A stretch of DNA of 64,000 bases, taken from contig CM044310.1 of assembly GCA_024291935.2 (NCBI GenBank), positions 118,430,213 to 118,494,212 on the forward strand. The letters are read 5' to 3'. Positions 38,417 to 51,199 of the stretch are shown here, one piece after another. The DNA is from Okapia johnstoni. Taxonomy: Eukaryota > Chordata > Mammalia > Artiodactyla > Giraffidae. The notes beneath the pieces were generated by a model, which did no database searches, was not told the origin of the DNA, and was given only the letters and a program-made list of their open reading frames with translations. The translations under genes and the position numbers were made by a program. The stretch's first letter is position 1. Every line of letters starts with the position of its first letter.

Positions 38417-38734
38417 TCCACCCACTCTGGCCCCTTGAGCTGCCAGACTGGTAGCTTGGCTGGGTCAGCGCAGAGGAGCCCCGAGTGGAATGAGGAGGCG
38501 CGCCACCTGACGGTATTCCAGGCTCTCTTTCAGACCGGCGTTCTGACGCTCCAGATGGCCAAACCCCAACCGGACTCACCAGGAACGGCCACAGGGTAAG
38601 GTAAGGCCCCAGGGCCGGTCGCCAGTCAGGAAGTCCTACCCCAGTGGGTAGAAGAGAAGACTGATCACCTTGGGAAGGGAGCATCAGATAGGGAGACCTG
38701 GGGACTTGGGAAAAGGGACGTATTGTGATAAACT

Positions 38735-39245
38735 GAGTGATTGTGTATGCATGATTGCTGACTGAAGGAAGTAAAAGTGAGCTCCACAGTCCTCAGACTA
38801 TGGAGCCTGAGAGGGTCCAAAACCTGTGGTTCCATGACGACCTCATAAGGCTGAAAGGTGGTGCCAGTCTCTGGGGGATTTGATGCCTCCCTGTGAGGCT
38901 GGTCTGGGTCAGGGATTTATACCGACCTGCCAGTGGTAAGAGGCATCTTAAATGTCCCTTGGGAGAGCAGCCAGGGGGATGAAAAATGAATGTGAACGAC
39001 TGTGCGACCTGATTCGCTCACACTTCAGGATCGATTGTGTGGCTTCACGGCCTTCATGGCTACAGAGTCTGAGCGGGCCCTAGCTTGCAGTTCTGTGGCG
39101 ACCTCATACTGCTCAAGGCTGTGTCTGCCTCTGGGGGATACTGTCCCTCCCTGTGAGACACATCTGGATCAGGTGTTTATACTGATCCGCCAATGCTAAG
39201 AGGCACCTAAGTTCCCCCTGGGGACACAACCAAACGGGCATCCGA
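38735..39245 (+). repeat. Tandem duplication in the proviral leader
   Basis: Two diverged copies of about 256 bp (38735-38990, 38991-39245). Both carry 'gacctcata', 'tctgggggat', 'ccctccctgtgag' or close variants, and 'aagaggca', in the same order. Confidence 0.75.
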
Positions 39246-39439
39246 ATGGTCTCCTCTTTTGAGGGGGCATCCACCCTTGTTTGTCTTTGTGCCACCGACT
39301 CAGGGCGGGATACACAGGGAGGAAGAAATTATTGGTTACTGGTTATTCTGTCGACTGACTCCTTGAGCCGACATCTAAGAGATGAGGTTTTCCTCAAAAC
39401 ACTGCCAGGTAGATTAGATTTGTCAACATGGGTAGAAGT

Positions 39440-41030
39440 TCCTTTAAAGCAACAGATTTAGACTGCATGATAAAGAACTTTTAAGAAGGGCTTTGCAGGA
39501 GATTATGGAGTCAAGATGACCCCCACAAAGCTTTGTAACTTATGTGAGCTCCATTGGCCATCCTTTGAGGTTGGATGGCCGCCAGAGGGCACTCGACCTG
39601 CCCACTGCCCAAGCAGTGCACCAGGTAGTCACTGGGACTCCAGAACGTCCAGATCAGATTTCATACATAGACTCCTGGCTTCTAATAGCAAAGACCCTGC
39701 CCCCATGGCCAAGATTTTGCACAAATGTACAGGGACAGAGTAGGGTATTTGTGGCCCCAGAAAAAAGAAAGAAGCAGCAAAAAAACCTATATTCCAGGGA
39801 GATCCAGTGGAACACCCACAACTGCCCCCACCATACATTCCCCTGACTCCACAAGCCCTGGCACAGCTAGTGCCGGACCCATTGCCAGACAGTCCACCTT
39901 CCTCCATGTCCCCCTGCATCACCTCATGAGGAAGACTCCAGCCCTGAGCCAGTAGGGAAGCAGCTCTGCTCGGCCAAACAATCTAACCAGCTGGCCATGG
40001 CCCATCAGATGCCGCTGCAAGAAACTCAAGGTCCTCAACAAGTGAACGAGGATGGCTCAGTCCAGCCTGGTCGCTCCATCTTCTATTACCAGCCCTTCAG
40101 CACTACTGATCTCCTAAACTGGAAACACCATAGCCCAGCGTACTCTGATAGACCACAGGCTAGGATGGACCTCCTGGAGTCCATTTTCCACATTACTCAG
40201 CCTACATGGGACGACTGTTATCAGCTCCTTATGTCTATCTCCACCACTGAGGAAAGGCGACACATCTCAAAAGAAGCCCAAAAATGGCTCTGAAGACAAG
40301 CCCCCGCAGAGGGCTTAGATGTAGAAGGATAGGCATGAGAAGCGATGCCAGAGATGAGACTTACTTGGGATTTCAATATCAGAGAAGGACAAGAAACCCT
40401 GGGTCACTACCATGATGCCCTTCTACATGGACTTCAAGCAGGAGCCAAAAAGCCCACCAATCTGTCCAAAATTACAACGATAATCCAAAAAGCGGATGAG
40501 ACCCCCACGGATTTCTGTGAAAGACTGTAAGTGTTCCATACATAGATCCTGTTTGACACTGAGACAGCTGAGAATCAACGAATGATTAACGCTGCCTTTG
40601 TGGCTCAATCCTGTGCAGACATCCAATGAAAGCTCCAAAAGCTGGAAGGCTTCGGCTGGTATGAATGCCACACAGCTTCTGGAGGTAGCAGATAGTCTTT
40701 GTGAACCGAGACTGTGAAGCCCAACAAGAAGCAGATAAAAGAATGAAACAGAAAGCAGCCCTGCTAGCAGTGGCACTGAGGAGCTGAGATCAAGTGAAAC
40801 AGATTGATCCCTTGTGGAAAGGGGAAACTAAGAAGAGACCACCTCTATGCCATGAGCAGTGCGCCCATTGCAAAGAGACCGGACCCTGGAGGAATGAGTG
40901 CCCCCATCGCAGAGGGACATCAAAAGCGTCCAAGAAGTTCAGTCGACCCGACAAAGAAATGTACCAGCCTGAGCCGGCCTTCCAAAACCTTATCAGCCTG
41001 GCTGGAGCAGAATCAGACTAAGAAAGACCA
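39440..41030 (+). pseudogene. Provirus gag, broken
   Basis: Reading frames show the matrix-type tryptophan/GWP region near 39540-39600, a gammaretroviral capsid segment (about 40080-40290, ending in a stop) and a nucleocapsid zinc knuckle (40860-40901) with all three Cys but Pro in place of His. Several frameshifts and in-frame stops separate these pieces. The start codon is not identified. Confidence 0.8.
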
Positions 41031-41059
41031 GGCTCCCTGATCCTGGGCCCCTGGGAGCC

Positions 41060-44000
41060 CACAGTCTCGAAGAAAGTAGGGGGCCAATCAGTGACTTTTA
41101 CGGTGGATACCAGAACTGAACACTGTGGTGATCACACCTGTGGTTCCTCTCACAGGCCAAACAGCAACTACTGTGGGGCCACAGGGGACATAGCAGCCCC
41201 CTCATTTTGCAAGGCCTGTTTGTGTCAGCTAGGGGGCCATCTGGTGACTCATGAATTTCTCTACTTACCGGAATGCCCCATTCCCCTGCTAGGTAGAGAC
41301 CTACTGACAAAACTGAGGGGAGAAATGACCTTTGCCCCCAGAAAGCCTGCAAGCCTGACCTTGGGGAGCCAGTCAGCTCTGATGATGGCCGTGACCATGC
41401 CCAGGGAAGATGAATGGCATCTCTATTACTCAGGGAGGAAACAAATAAATCCCCCCAGACTGCTAAAAGAATTCCCTGATGTCTGGGCATCGGTGGCCCA
41501 GGTTTGGCCAGAAACTATATGCCCACTGTAGTGGACCTGAGGCCAGGAGCCACTCCTGTTAGAAACAATATCCAGTACCACGGAAGGCACGCCTGGGAAT
41601 TCGGGACCACATCCAGTGCGTGCGAGATGCCTAGATCCTAATCGAATGTCAGTCTCCCTGAAACACTCCGTTCTTACTAGTCAAAAAGTTTGGAGGGAAG
41701 ACTACTGCCCCGCCCACTGTTGACCTTTGCACTGTCAACAATGCAGTGATCACCATCCATCCAGTGGTCCCAAATCGCTACACTCTCCTGAGTCTCTTAC
41801 CGGCTCAGACAAGCTGGTTCACCTGCCTGGATCTCAAGGATGCATTCTTCTGCCTCTGACCAACCAACCAACCAGCCCCTGTTTGCCTTTGAATGGGAAG
41901 ATCCACACACCGGGAGAAAGACACAGCTGACTTCGACCCGACTGCCACAAGGCTTCAAAAACTCACCCTGTTTGGTGAAGCCCCGGCTGTGGACCTTGCT
42001 GCATTTCCCAGAGAAACTTTCAACTGCACCCCACTCCAGTACGTGGATGAGCTGTTGCTGGCCAGTCCCACCCAGGGAACTGCTGGAGGCACCAAAGCCC
42101 TGCTGGATCTACTCTCCACCACAGGGCACAACGTGTCATGGACAAAGGGCATCGGGTGCTCAGACAGGAGAGGAAGCGAGCCATCTGTTCAATAGCTCGG
42201 CCGAACACCAAGAAAGAAATCAGTGAGTTCCTCGGGACTGCTGGATTCTGCCAGGTCTGGATATTGAATTTCTCTGAAATTGCCAAGCCTTTGTTTAAAG
42301 CCACAGCAGGGTCTGATAAGGACCCCCTAGAGTGGGGACCTGAACAGGAAAAGGCCTTTAAGGACATAAAGAGAGTCTTGACCAGTGTTCCAGCATTAGG
42401 GCTGCCGGATGTGACACAGGACTTTACCCTCTTTGTACATGAAAAAAATCACACTGCACTGGGGGTCCTCACACAAACAGTTGGGCCATGGCAGCACCAA
42501 GTCGCATACTTGTCCAAACGACTGGATCCAGTGGCCACAGGATGGCCGCAATGCCTTGGGCATTAGCTGTCAACTGTGGTTTTGGTCAGAGAAGCAGGTA
42601 AGCTTACTCTAGGACAAAATGTAAATGTAAAGGTTCCGCATGCTGTTACTGCCCTGATGAACAGCCAGGGGCATAAGTGGTTGACCAACTCCAGGATGAC
42701 TCACTATCATGAAAGTGAAAGTGAAATCGCTCAGTCGCGTCTGACTCTTTGCGACCCCATGGACTGTAGCTCACCAGGCTCCTCCATCCATGGAATTTTC
42801 TAGGCAACAGTACTGGAGTAGGTTGCCATTTCCTTCTCCAGGGGATCTTCCCAACCCAGGGATCGAACCCGGGTCTCCCACATTGCAAGCAGATGCTTTA
42901 CCGTCTGAGCCATCAAGAACTGCTTTGCAAAAACCTACGGGTCCAACTCGAGACTGTGCGGACTCTGAACCCCGCCACATTTTTACCTACAGAAGCGGGA
43001 ACCCCCGATCATAACTGTGAGGAGCTCATAGATGAAATCTACTCGAGTAGGCCAGACCTGACAGACACTCCCCTCCAGAACCCTGAACTGAAACTGTTCA
43101 CTGACGAAAGCAGTTTCATCCAAGACAGGCAGCCCAAAGCAGGGTCTGCCATAACAACAACTGATGAGCTAGTGAAGGCCGAGGCCCCGCCACAAGGGTG
43201 GTCAGCACAGCGGGCGGAGCTATGGGCACTCGCCCAGGCACTAAGACACGCCAAAGGGAAAGGAGTCAACATCTATACCGAGGCAAGGTATGCCTTTGCT
43301 ACTTTACATGTACCTGGAGCCATTTATAAAGAAAGGGGACTATTCACAGCAGGGGGAAAGGAGATTAAAAAGCAAAAAAATCCTTCAGCTGTTAGAAGCA
43401 GTCTGGAAGCCTTCCCAAGTGGTAGTCATCCATTGTCAAGGCCATCATCGAGGAACTGATCCAATCAGCAAGGGAAATCAGTTGGCTGACCAGGCAGCCA
43501 AGGCGGCAGCAACCCATCCAAGCCCCACAGTGGGCCCAATCTTTAAGGTCCTCTTGGCTCCAGAATTGCCTCCATCCCCAAGGTATCCCAAGGAAAAAGA
43601 TCAATGGGCTCTAAATGAGGGAGGAATGAAAGAAAAGGAGGGCTGGTGGAAGCTCCCAGGCCAAGGACTCTGTCCCCAGCAATATAGGAATTCAGCTGGT
43701 AAAACAACATCATGAGAAAACTCGTTTAGGAAAAACTGCTCTGGAGAACTTACTGAGCCGCTACTATTTCTTTCCTAAGCTCCCAACCCTGTGTGTGCAG
43801 ATCAGGGCTAGCTGTGTGACTTGTGTGCAAAACAACGCCAGGCAACAACCAAGACCCAACCCAAGGGTGCTGACAGTTGGGACACTGCCCTTTGAGGGTC
43901 TAGAAGTGGATTTTGCTGAAGTCAATCCCTTTAGGGGCTTTAAGTATTTCCTTGTGGTAGTCTGCACCTACTCGGGATGGGCTGAAGCCTACCCCATGGG

Positions 44001-44770
44001 CACTGAATGGGCATGAGAAGTAAACAAGGCCTTACTAAGAGACGTGATATGGGCTGCCTCTCTCCACGGGGTCTGACAATGGGCCAGTTTTTGTGTCTGG
44101 GATAATCCAAACTCTATCCAGGACATGGGGAATCAAATGGAAGCTTCACACCACTTACAGGCCACAGAGCTCGGGGAAAGTTGAATGCATGAATTGTACC
44201 CTCAGGACTACATTAGCTAAACTCTGTCAGGAGACCAGTTATCTTGTTAATCCCCAGCCTTACTCCGAGCCCGATGCACCCTGAGTCCTCAGGCTATTCT
44301 CCCTTTGAGATCTTATATGGGAGAAAACCCCCAGTTATAGGAAAACTCAAGGGGAACCCTCAACAACTAGCTGACCTGGAGATGTCCCGACACCTCCAGA
44401 TCCTGGGAAAAGTCTTCCATCATATCACCCGAGAAACCTTAGAAAGGGCACCCTTCCTTTGGGCAGTTGGGTTCATCCCTATCAGCCAGGAGATGAGGTA
44501 TGGGTAAAGATTTGAAAAAAGAACCACGTCAGCCAGTTGGGACAGGCCCTCACACGGTTGTCCTGGCAACACATACTGCTCTTAAAGTTACAGGCATCAT
44601 GCCTTGGATCCACTACACCAGAGTCAAGAAGGCAGAGGCTTCCTGTAACGAGGACACCTGGAAAACATTTCCGGACCCTGAAAATCCCCTCAAGGTTTGG
44701 TTCCAAAAACAACGGCCCTCACCCACAAAAGACGCTGAGCCCTGCTCTAGTCACCCCAGAAGCTGACTAG
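41060..44770 (+). pseudogene. Provirus pol, broken
   Basis: Protease region near 41090-41330, in which the active-site DTG reads DTR; reverse transcriptase about 41440-42565; RNase H about 43030-43460; integrase about 43690-44770, with the HHCC part damaged and the catalytic core recognisable. The order is gammaretroviral. Many stops and frame changes, plus a SINE at 42711-42916, exclude function. Confidence 0.82.
42711..42916 (-). mobile_element. Bov-tA SINE in proviral pol
   Basis: Reverse-oriented, well preserved ('cgctcagtcgcgtctgac' to 'accgtctgagcc'), between the RT and RNase H parts. It is much less decayed than the provirus, so it is a later insertion. Confidence 0.9.
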
Positions 44771-45132
44771 TCCCACACAGGGCAGAAGCTTGAGGATTCC
44801 TCAGCCTTGCTCCAGCCTCACTCTGGCAGCTGGCTGCTCAACGCACGGCAGAATCTTCATGATCAGGCTATCCAAATATCAATGGATTTTTATTGTCAAC
44901 CCTGGCTTCTATCCCTGATTGGTATTATTGCTGTGCTCTTCGCTACAGGACTAGCTTCAGTCACACCCCAGGACTGGGATTTGGGTCAGGAGCTGCGGTT
45001 AGCTCTCTGTTATCTTACCGTAGTGGGAAGCCTCATACTAATTAGATGTTTCTTATGATCGATTCTCCCTAGCATCTAAATTGCTCACAGTATAGCTGAC
45101 CCCCCTTCACGATAGGCTCAGTTGCTATAGCC

Positions 45133-46755
45133 GTGACAACCCAAAGATGGGGAGAAAACCTTTTGCTAGTGTTCAGTTATCTGCTTTGCAGCCTTTTGGG
45201 GTCCCTTGCTGTAACAGATGGTGCCGTTCCTTATCCATCACGCATCTGTCAACATTACAGTCAACACTTGGAAAATCGCTTACTTACCCATCAGCTAAAA
45301 CAATGTATAGATAGCCAATCCCATAGGCTGATCATCTACTGCCTTCATAACCATGTGATGTATATCCAGGGTCCTGGTGCCAAAAATGTTTTCCAGTTAT
45401 GCCCCCCGCTGCTGCTGCCTTTCCCCCACCAGAGGATCCAAACCCTGAGCGGTATTCTGATACCATGGCATTGCCACCATGCCCCTGCACCTCCGTCTAC
45501 TCCCAAATGCCACACAGATGTTACAACTCAGAACAGGTGTCTGTCTGCCAAATAAATGGAAAAACCTACTGGACAGGGACAATAATGCAGACAAATGAAA
45601 TCACAGACCAACTTTGCCCAAAAAAATCAGGCTCTGCCTGTTGGCAGTATGACCCAGGTTACAGAGTTAACTCCCCCTTAGACCTTCATCTGTACCAGGT
45701 TCTCAATGCAACTCATCACCTTCTAAATGACACCAACCCCCAGCGGGCCAGGGATTGCTGGCTTTGGTCATCCTTAGGAGCTCCATGGTATTTAGCTACA
45801 CCAGTACCATCAAAATAATGCAAGAGCCATGGGAACTCCTATTGATCCACCCTTACAAGGGCCAGTCTTAAGGGCAATGGAGTTAACTCAAAAGGTTCCA
45901 GAATGCTTTACAAATGATGGAGGAATTGAACCTGTAGGCAGTTTAGCCAGGGACCAATGTAATCATGGATGAGTGGCCCACTCATCCTCCCACAAACACA
46001 ATATGGTGCCGCCCCATCAAGGCCTTTTTTTTTGTGGGACAGATGCTTACTTATGTCTACCAATCAATTGGATGGGTATCTGCACCTTAGCTTTCCTCAC
46101 TCCCCAGATGAATATTGTCCCTAACAACCAGACTCTCATTTTACCTGTGACAGCACATCTGTGGTCAAAAAGAGCCATCCAGTTTATACCCCTACTAGTT
46201 GGTTTGGAAATTATGACTGGGATAGGTATGGGAGTAGGAAGAATTGCTTCATCAACCACCTTCTACCATACAGTGTCCAAGAACTTCACAGACGACATTG
46301 AGAGAGTAGCCATATCTTTAGTGGCTTTACAGGACCAACTAGATTCCCTGGCTGAGGTGGTTTTACAGAATAGGAGCGGGCTTGACCTACTGACAGCTGA
46401 AAAGGCAGGCCTCTGCCTCTTCTTGAATGAAGAATGCTGCTTTTATGTAAACCAATCAGGAATAGTCAGGGACATAGCCCAACAGCTAAGGGAATGAATC
46501 ATAAAAAGGAGAGAAGAACTAGCGAATTCCTGGGCTAACTGGAACAATATCTGGAGCTGGGCATCGTGGCTTCTCCCTTTAGCCAGTCCTCTCTTCATGT
46601 TCTTTGTGGCGTTCTTGTTTGGCCCTTGTATTCTCAATGCAATTACACAGCTCATAGCCTCTCAGAAAGAATCCATAAAGTTACAAATGGCTATAGCTCA
46701 ATATAGCCCCCCTAAAGGATGCAGAGCTCTGAATGTCCTTCCAAACATGAGATGA
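45133..46755 (+). pseudogene. Provirus env, broken
   Basis: An N-terminal hydrophobic signal-like segment is followed by surface-subunit frames interrupted near 45400-45560 and 45818. A transmembrane-subunit frame (45973-46497) carries the class I heptad/immunosuppressive-type segment and a CX6CC motif near 46380-46440. A stop at 46495-46497 precedes a hydrophobic anchor and a short tail (to about 46755). Not translatable as one protein. Confidence 0.82.
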
Positions 46756-46776
46756 TGCTTTGTACAATGACAGCAA

Positions 46777-47110
46777 TGAAGAGGAAAAGTTAAAATTTTG
46801 CCTCTTTCTCCTCCTGCCTTTGTAACTCAGCTTGCTCCTTGCAAAGTCTACATCACGTAGGTCTCAGAAAGTGTGGACTCACAGTACTAGGAACTGGAGC
46901 TTATCTCTCTCACCCTTGTCCTGCTCTTTGCAATTGCCTGGCCCCTGCAAACCTGCTTAATCATGCCTGTCCGTGTACAAAAACTCTAACCCCTTTGTTC
47001 AGGGCTCAGAGCTTAGAGTGTTAAAACCCTTGGGCCCGCCAATGTCATAAACTTCAGTTCTCCAACTCTGAGTGTGGTGCTTGGTTTCTCGAGTACTGGT
47101 TTCTGCAACA
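46777..47110 (+). mobile_element. Provirus 3' LTR
   Basis: 334 bp, colinear with the 5' LTR, with small indels near 46805 and 47075 and scattered substitutions. Confidence 0.9.
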
Positions 47111-47314
47111 AAACCACACAAATGGAATTTATATGACAAAGCCTGCAGTCACAAGGAATGACTTTGCAGATTATCTGAGAATCAATACTGCAGTGAAAAC
47201 TTAGAAATGTAGTGAATGCAGTAAAGTATATGAAGTTTTTGGCCTTCAGAAAAGTCAAACTGGAAGAAAACTGGTAGATGTGGCAAAGCCTTGATTCTGT
47301 ATTCAGACCTAACT
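47111..47314 (+). pseudogene. Decayed zinc-finger array of unit B, part 2
   Basis: Resumes after the provirus and follows 15686-15830 of unit A ('cagaaaagtcaaact', 'tggcaaagcc', 'ttcagac.taacta'), up to the BovB insertion. Confidence 0.75.
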
Positions 47315-48866
47315 AGAGATCTCTTCAAGAAAATTAGAAATACCAAAGGAACATTTCATGCAAAGATAGGCTCGATAAAGGATAGAAATGATATGGACCT
47401 AACAGAAGCAGAAGATATTAAGAAGAGGTGGCAAGAATACACAGAAGAACTGTGCAAAAAAGATCTTGACGACCCAGATAATCACAATGGTGTGATCACT
47501 CACCTAGAGCCAGACATCCTGGAATGTGAAGTCAAGTGGGCCTTAGAAAGCATCACGATGAACAAAGCTAGTGGAAGTGATGGAATTCCAGTTGAGCTAC
47601 TTCAAATCCTGAAAGATGATGCTGTGAAAGTGCTGCACTCGATATGCCAGCAAATTTGGACAACTCAGCAGTGGCCACAGGACTGGAAAAGGTCAGTTTT
47701 CGTTCCAATCCCAAAGAGAGGCAATGCCAAAGAATGCTCAAACTACTGCACAATTGCACTCATCTCACACGCTACTAAAGTAATGCTCAAAATTCTCCAA
47801 GCCAGGCTTCAGCAATACGTGAACCGTGAACTTCCAGATGTTCAAGCTGGTTTTAAGAAAAGGCAGAGGAACCAGAGATCAAATTGCCAATATCCACTGG
47901 ATCATCGAAAAAGCAAGAGAGTTCCAGAAAAACATCTATTTCTGCTTTATTGACTATGCCAAAGCCTTTGACTGTGTGGATCACAATAGACTGTGAAAAA
48001 TTCTGAAAGAGAGGGGAATACCAGACCATCTGACCTGTCTCTTGAAAAACCTGTATGCAGGTCAGGAAGCAACAGTTAGAACTGGACATGGAACTGCAGA
48101 CTGGTTCCAAATAGGAAAAGGAGTACGTCAAGGCTGTATATCGTCACCCTGCTTGTTTAACTTCTATGCAGAGTACATCATGAGAAACGCTGGGCTGGAA
48201 GAAACACAAGCTGGAATCAAGACTGCCGGGAGAAATATCAATAACCTCAGACATGCAGATGACACCACCCTTACGCCAGAAAGTGAAGAAGAACTAAAGA
48301 GCCTCTTGATGAAAGTGAAAGAGGAGAGTGAAAAAGTTGGCTTAAAGCTCAACGTTCAGAAAACTAAGATCATGGCATCTGGTCCCATCACTTCATGGGA
48401 AATAGATGGGGAAACAGTGGAAACAGGGTCAGACTTTATTTTTTTGGGCTCCAAAATCACTGCAGATGGTGATTGCAGCCATGAAATTAAAAGATGCTTA
48501 CTCGTTGGAAGGAAGGTTATGGCCAACCTAGATAGCATATTTAAAAGCAGAGACATTACTTTCGCAACAACAGTTCATCTAGTCAAAGCTATGGTTTTTC
48601 CAGTGGTCATGTATGGATGTGAGAGTTGGACTATAAATAAAGCTGAGTGCCAAAGAATTGATGCTTTGAAACTGTGGTGTTGGAAAAGACTCTTGAGAGT
48701 CTGCAAGGAGATCCAACCAGTCCATCCTAAAGGAGATCAGTCCTGGGTTATTCACTGGAAGAGACTCCGGGAGTTGGTGATAGACAGAGAGGCCTGGCGT
48801 GCTACAATTCATGGGGTTGCAAAGAGTCGGACATGACTGAGCAACTGAACTGAACTGAGCTAAGAA
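47315..48866 (+). mobile_element. BovB LINE with reverse-transcriptase region, inactive
   Basis: Long forward BovB piece covering most of the RT domain. Frame 1 (to about 47865) has ITMNKASGSDGIPVELLQ; after a frameshift and a TGA at 47994-47996, a second frame (48042-48836) runs to HGVAKSRT. The YADD box reads HADD, and a segment between the late RT and the C-terminus is deleted near 48745. The 5' end and endonuclease are absent. It is inserted in the dead finger array; unit A near 15825 has the uninterrupted sequence. Confidence 0.92.
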
Positions 48867-49332
48867 ACACTGTTTCAAGTTTATCCACAGAGTATCAGAT
48901 TGAAGACGACCAGAGAAGAATGTTGAAATGCAGAACTTTCTTAACACACCCAGAAGTCAGGAGCCTCTCCTTCCAGCCACAAGGCCCTGCCCTGAAGCAA
49001 CAGACCTGGAAAACCAGACCCCAGGCTCTGCAGCAATGGGCCCCAGGATTCAGTGCATGGTCAGTGACTGACACCTTCCTTATTTTTCTTCCTTTCAATT
49101 TAGTACCAAATGGGGGAAACCAAATCTGTTATCTAAGCAGTCACCTGGCACGGCCCTCTTCCTGTCAGCCTGCCTCCGGCTACCCCATACTCCACACTCT
49201 GAGCAGGACATGCTTTTCCTTTTTCCCACCAGAACGTGTCCCCACTCCTGTGTGTGCCCTGAGTCTCAGCCTAGGGGAGTGGTGGTGGCTGACCCCTTGC
49301 TCTGGAGACAAACTCTGAAGAAACAGTAAAAA
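48867..49332. other. Unassigned sequence after BovB
   Basis: No recognisable feature and no clear match to the unit A tail, so an associated deletion is possible. A 132-codon + frame (48920-49318) lacks any domain. Confidence 0.45.
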
Positions 49333-49497
49333 GTGAAAGTGAATTCTCTCAGTCATGTCCGACTCGTTGCGACCCCGTGGACTGTAGCCCACCAGGCTCC
49401 TCCGTCCATGGGATTCTCCAGGCAAGAATACTGGAATGGGTTGCCATTTCCTTCTCCAGGGGATCTTCCCAACCCAGGTATCGAACAGGCAGGTATC
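49333..49497 (-). mobile_element. Bov-tA SINE, truncated
   Basis: Reverse-oriented ('catgtccgactcgttgcgac' to 'cccaacccaggtatcgaac'). Confidence 0.85.
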
Positions 49498-49584
49498 TTT
49501 AACATTGAACAGGCAGACTGATTTCATTTAGGAAATGGACCAGGGAAGCTCCTTGCAGAAAGAGTAAACTCTGGGAAAATATCC

Positions 49585-49885
49585 TGGAGTAGGAAATGGC
49601 CACCCATTCCAGTATTCTTCGGAGAAGCCCTGGTGACCCACTCCAGTACTCTCGCCTGGAAAATCCCATGGACGGAGGAGCCTGGTGGGCTGCAGTCCAT
49701 GGGGTCGCTAGGAGTTGGACATGACTGAGCGACTTCACTTTCACTTTTCACTTTCATGCATTAGAGAAGGAAATGGCAACCCACTCCAGTGTTCTTGCCT
49801 GGAGAATCCCAGGGATGGGGGAGCCTGGTGGGCTGCCGTCTATGGGGTCGCACAGAGTCGGACACGACTGACCCGATCTATTTTT
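49585..49885 (+). mobile_element. Bov-A2 SINE (dimer)
   Basis: Two forward monomers joined by a 'cactttcacttttcacttt' spacer, each ending in '(ga)catgactga' or '(ga)cacgactga'. Confidence 0.85.
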
Positions 49886-51199
49886 CATGAAGTGCAGCAG
49901 ACAGCAGCCAAAGAGTCATCTTAGTTTTCTGGAAACAGAGCCATAGCAGAGGAGCCTAGCCAAATAACACTGAGGATAATATGTGGTCACAAAAACATTT
50001 TCAAATTAATCATTTTAAGTTTAGATATGTACACATACAAAAAAACAGGCTTTGATCTTTTAGTTCTTTGCAGGGTTTCCAGCCAAAAAGTAGAAGCTCT
50101 AGAGTGAGAACAAAAAAAAGACACACTGAGTGGCCCATATGTGATTTCAGCCATTATTTGTGAAAACATTTTCAAAGATTGGTTATCACTCAGGGTATGT
50201 GGCCAGTGGCAATAAAAAAATGACCCTTGGACTATAGTTGAGAAAAGATTGCTCTATTTAATACTTGTCCTGATAGCCAACTGAGTGTCTCTCGCTGACA
50301 TCTTCACTGCTTAATCCAGATAGTCCACAAACCACTCGTGTTCCAGGCTGGGATTCTAGGGGTGGTCTTCACACGGTTGCAGCCTTTCCCAGTGACCAGT
50401 CCCAGGTACCTGTGCCTCAACCTCTGGACCCTCACATAGGTAGTACTGCTATCAATGCTTATGGTTAAAAACAGCAGATCCAAGATGCTGAAGACTTGTC
50501 CTAGGTCATGGAAAAAGCTCAGAACTGAAGTCAAGTGGCCTTTAATGCTGTGACCTAAGGCCACACCATCTGCCAGGAGACATGTCAATCTCCAGGTAAT
50601 CACAATCAGGTTGATTAAGTACAAAGAGGGACAAATGTGTCATGTTGGGAGGAGGGAGGTGGAAACATCACCCCTCTGCTTTTGTCTCCCTACTTTCAGC
50701 TGCCCAGGGGCCCAAGCCATCTCTCAATATCCTGTGCTCACATATTGTCCTGTTTTGACTCAGACAACATGGAGGGTCCTTGCCCCTCAAGTAGTAATTT
50801 TCTCAATTTTGAGGGTACAGTCATGAAATGTCTTCCAGTGTAAAAATAAAGAAAAGATAAAAATCACCCAGACCATTGAAGTTCTGTATGAGGTGAGGGT
50901 GATATAAGGTCCCTTGAACTTCTGTTCTCGAAAGAGGGAGGGAGGAGGAAGAAAAAGCTAATCTTCAGTGAATGTAACCTTCACGTGGACTCTGTTTAGT
51001 CATTTAATTTGTACAGTTATTTAGTCATCATAACGTTTATTCAAGGTCTTTCTGGCCTAATGTTTTCATGGAGCTCACAGGCTGAAGAGGTACTCAAAGT
51101 GAGAGAGTCAATTCCTAGGCAGGTTGACAGGAAATCCAGGGGTCCCCGAGGAGACAGGGGTCTGGGATTCTTGAGTAGGAAGAAAAGACTAAATTTTTT
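49886..51199. other. Intergenic, nothing recognised
   Basis: Open frames are short (up to 106 codons, minus strand) and without domains. No repeat family was recognised. Confidence 0.45.

Larger units (their letters stand above)
38064..47110 (+). mobile_element. Endogenous class I (gammaretrovirus-like) provirus
   Basis: A 9.05-kb provirus with two LTRs, primer site, and gag, pol and env in the standard order, all on the + strand and all broken by stops and frameshifts. The 4-bp AAAC duplication (38060-38063, 47111-47114) is typical of gammaretroviral integration, and the paralogous site in unit A (15686-15689) is empty. The LTRs differ at roughly one base in eight to ten by eye, indicating an old insertion. 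No clear polypurine tract precedes the 3' LTR. A Bov-tA lies in pol. Confidence 0.92.

Noticed and set aside
38064..47110. Provirus as a possibly active virus or a captured env gene
   Set aside because: gag, pol and env each contain several stops and frameshifts, and the env transmembrane frame ends before its membrane anchor.
48920..49318. 132-codon + strand frame between BovB and the next SINE
   Set aside because: No recognisable domain, no start context or exon signals; length within chance for GC-balanced sequence.
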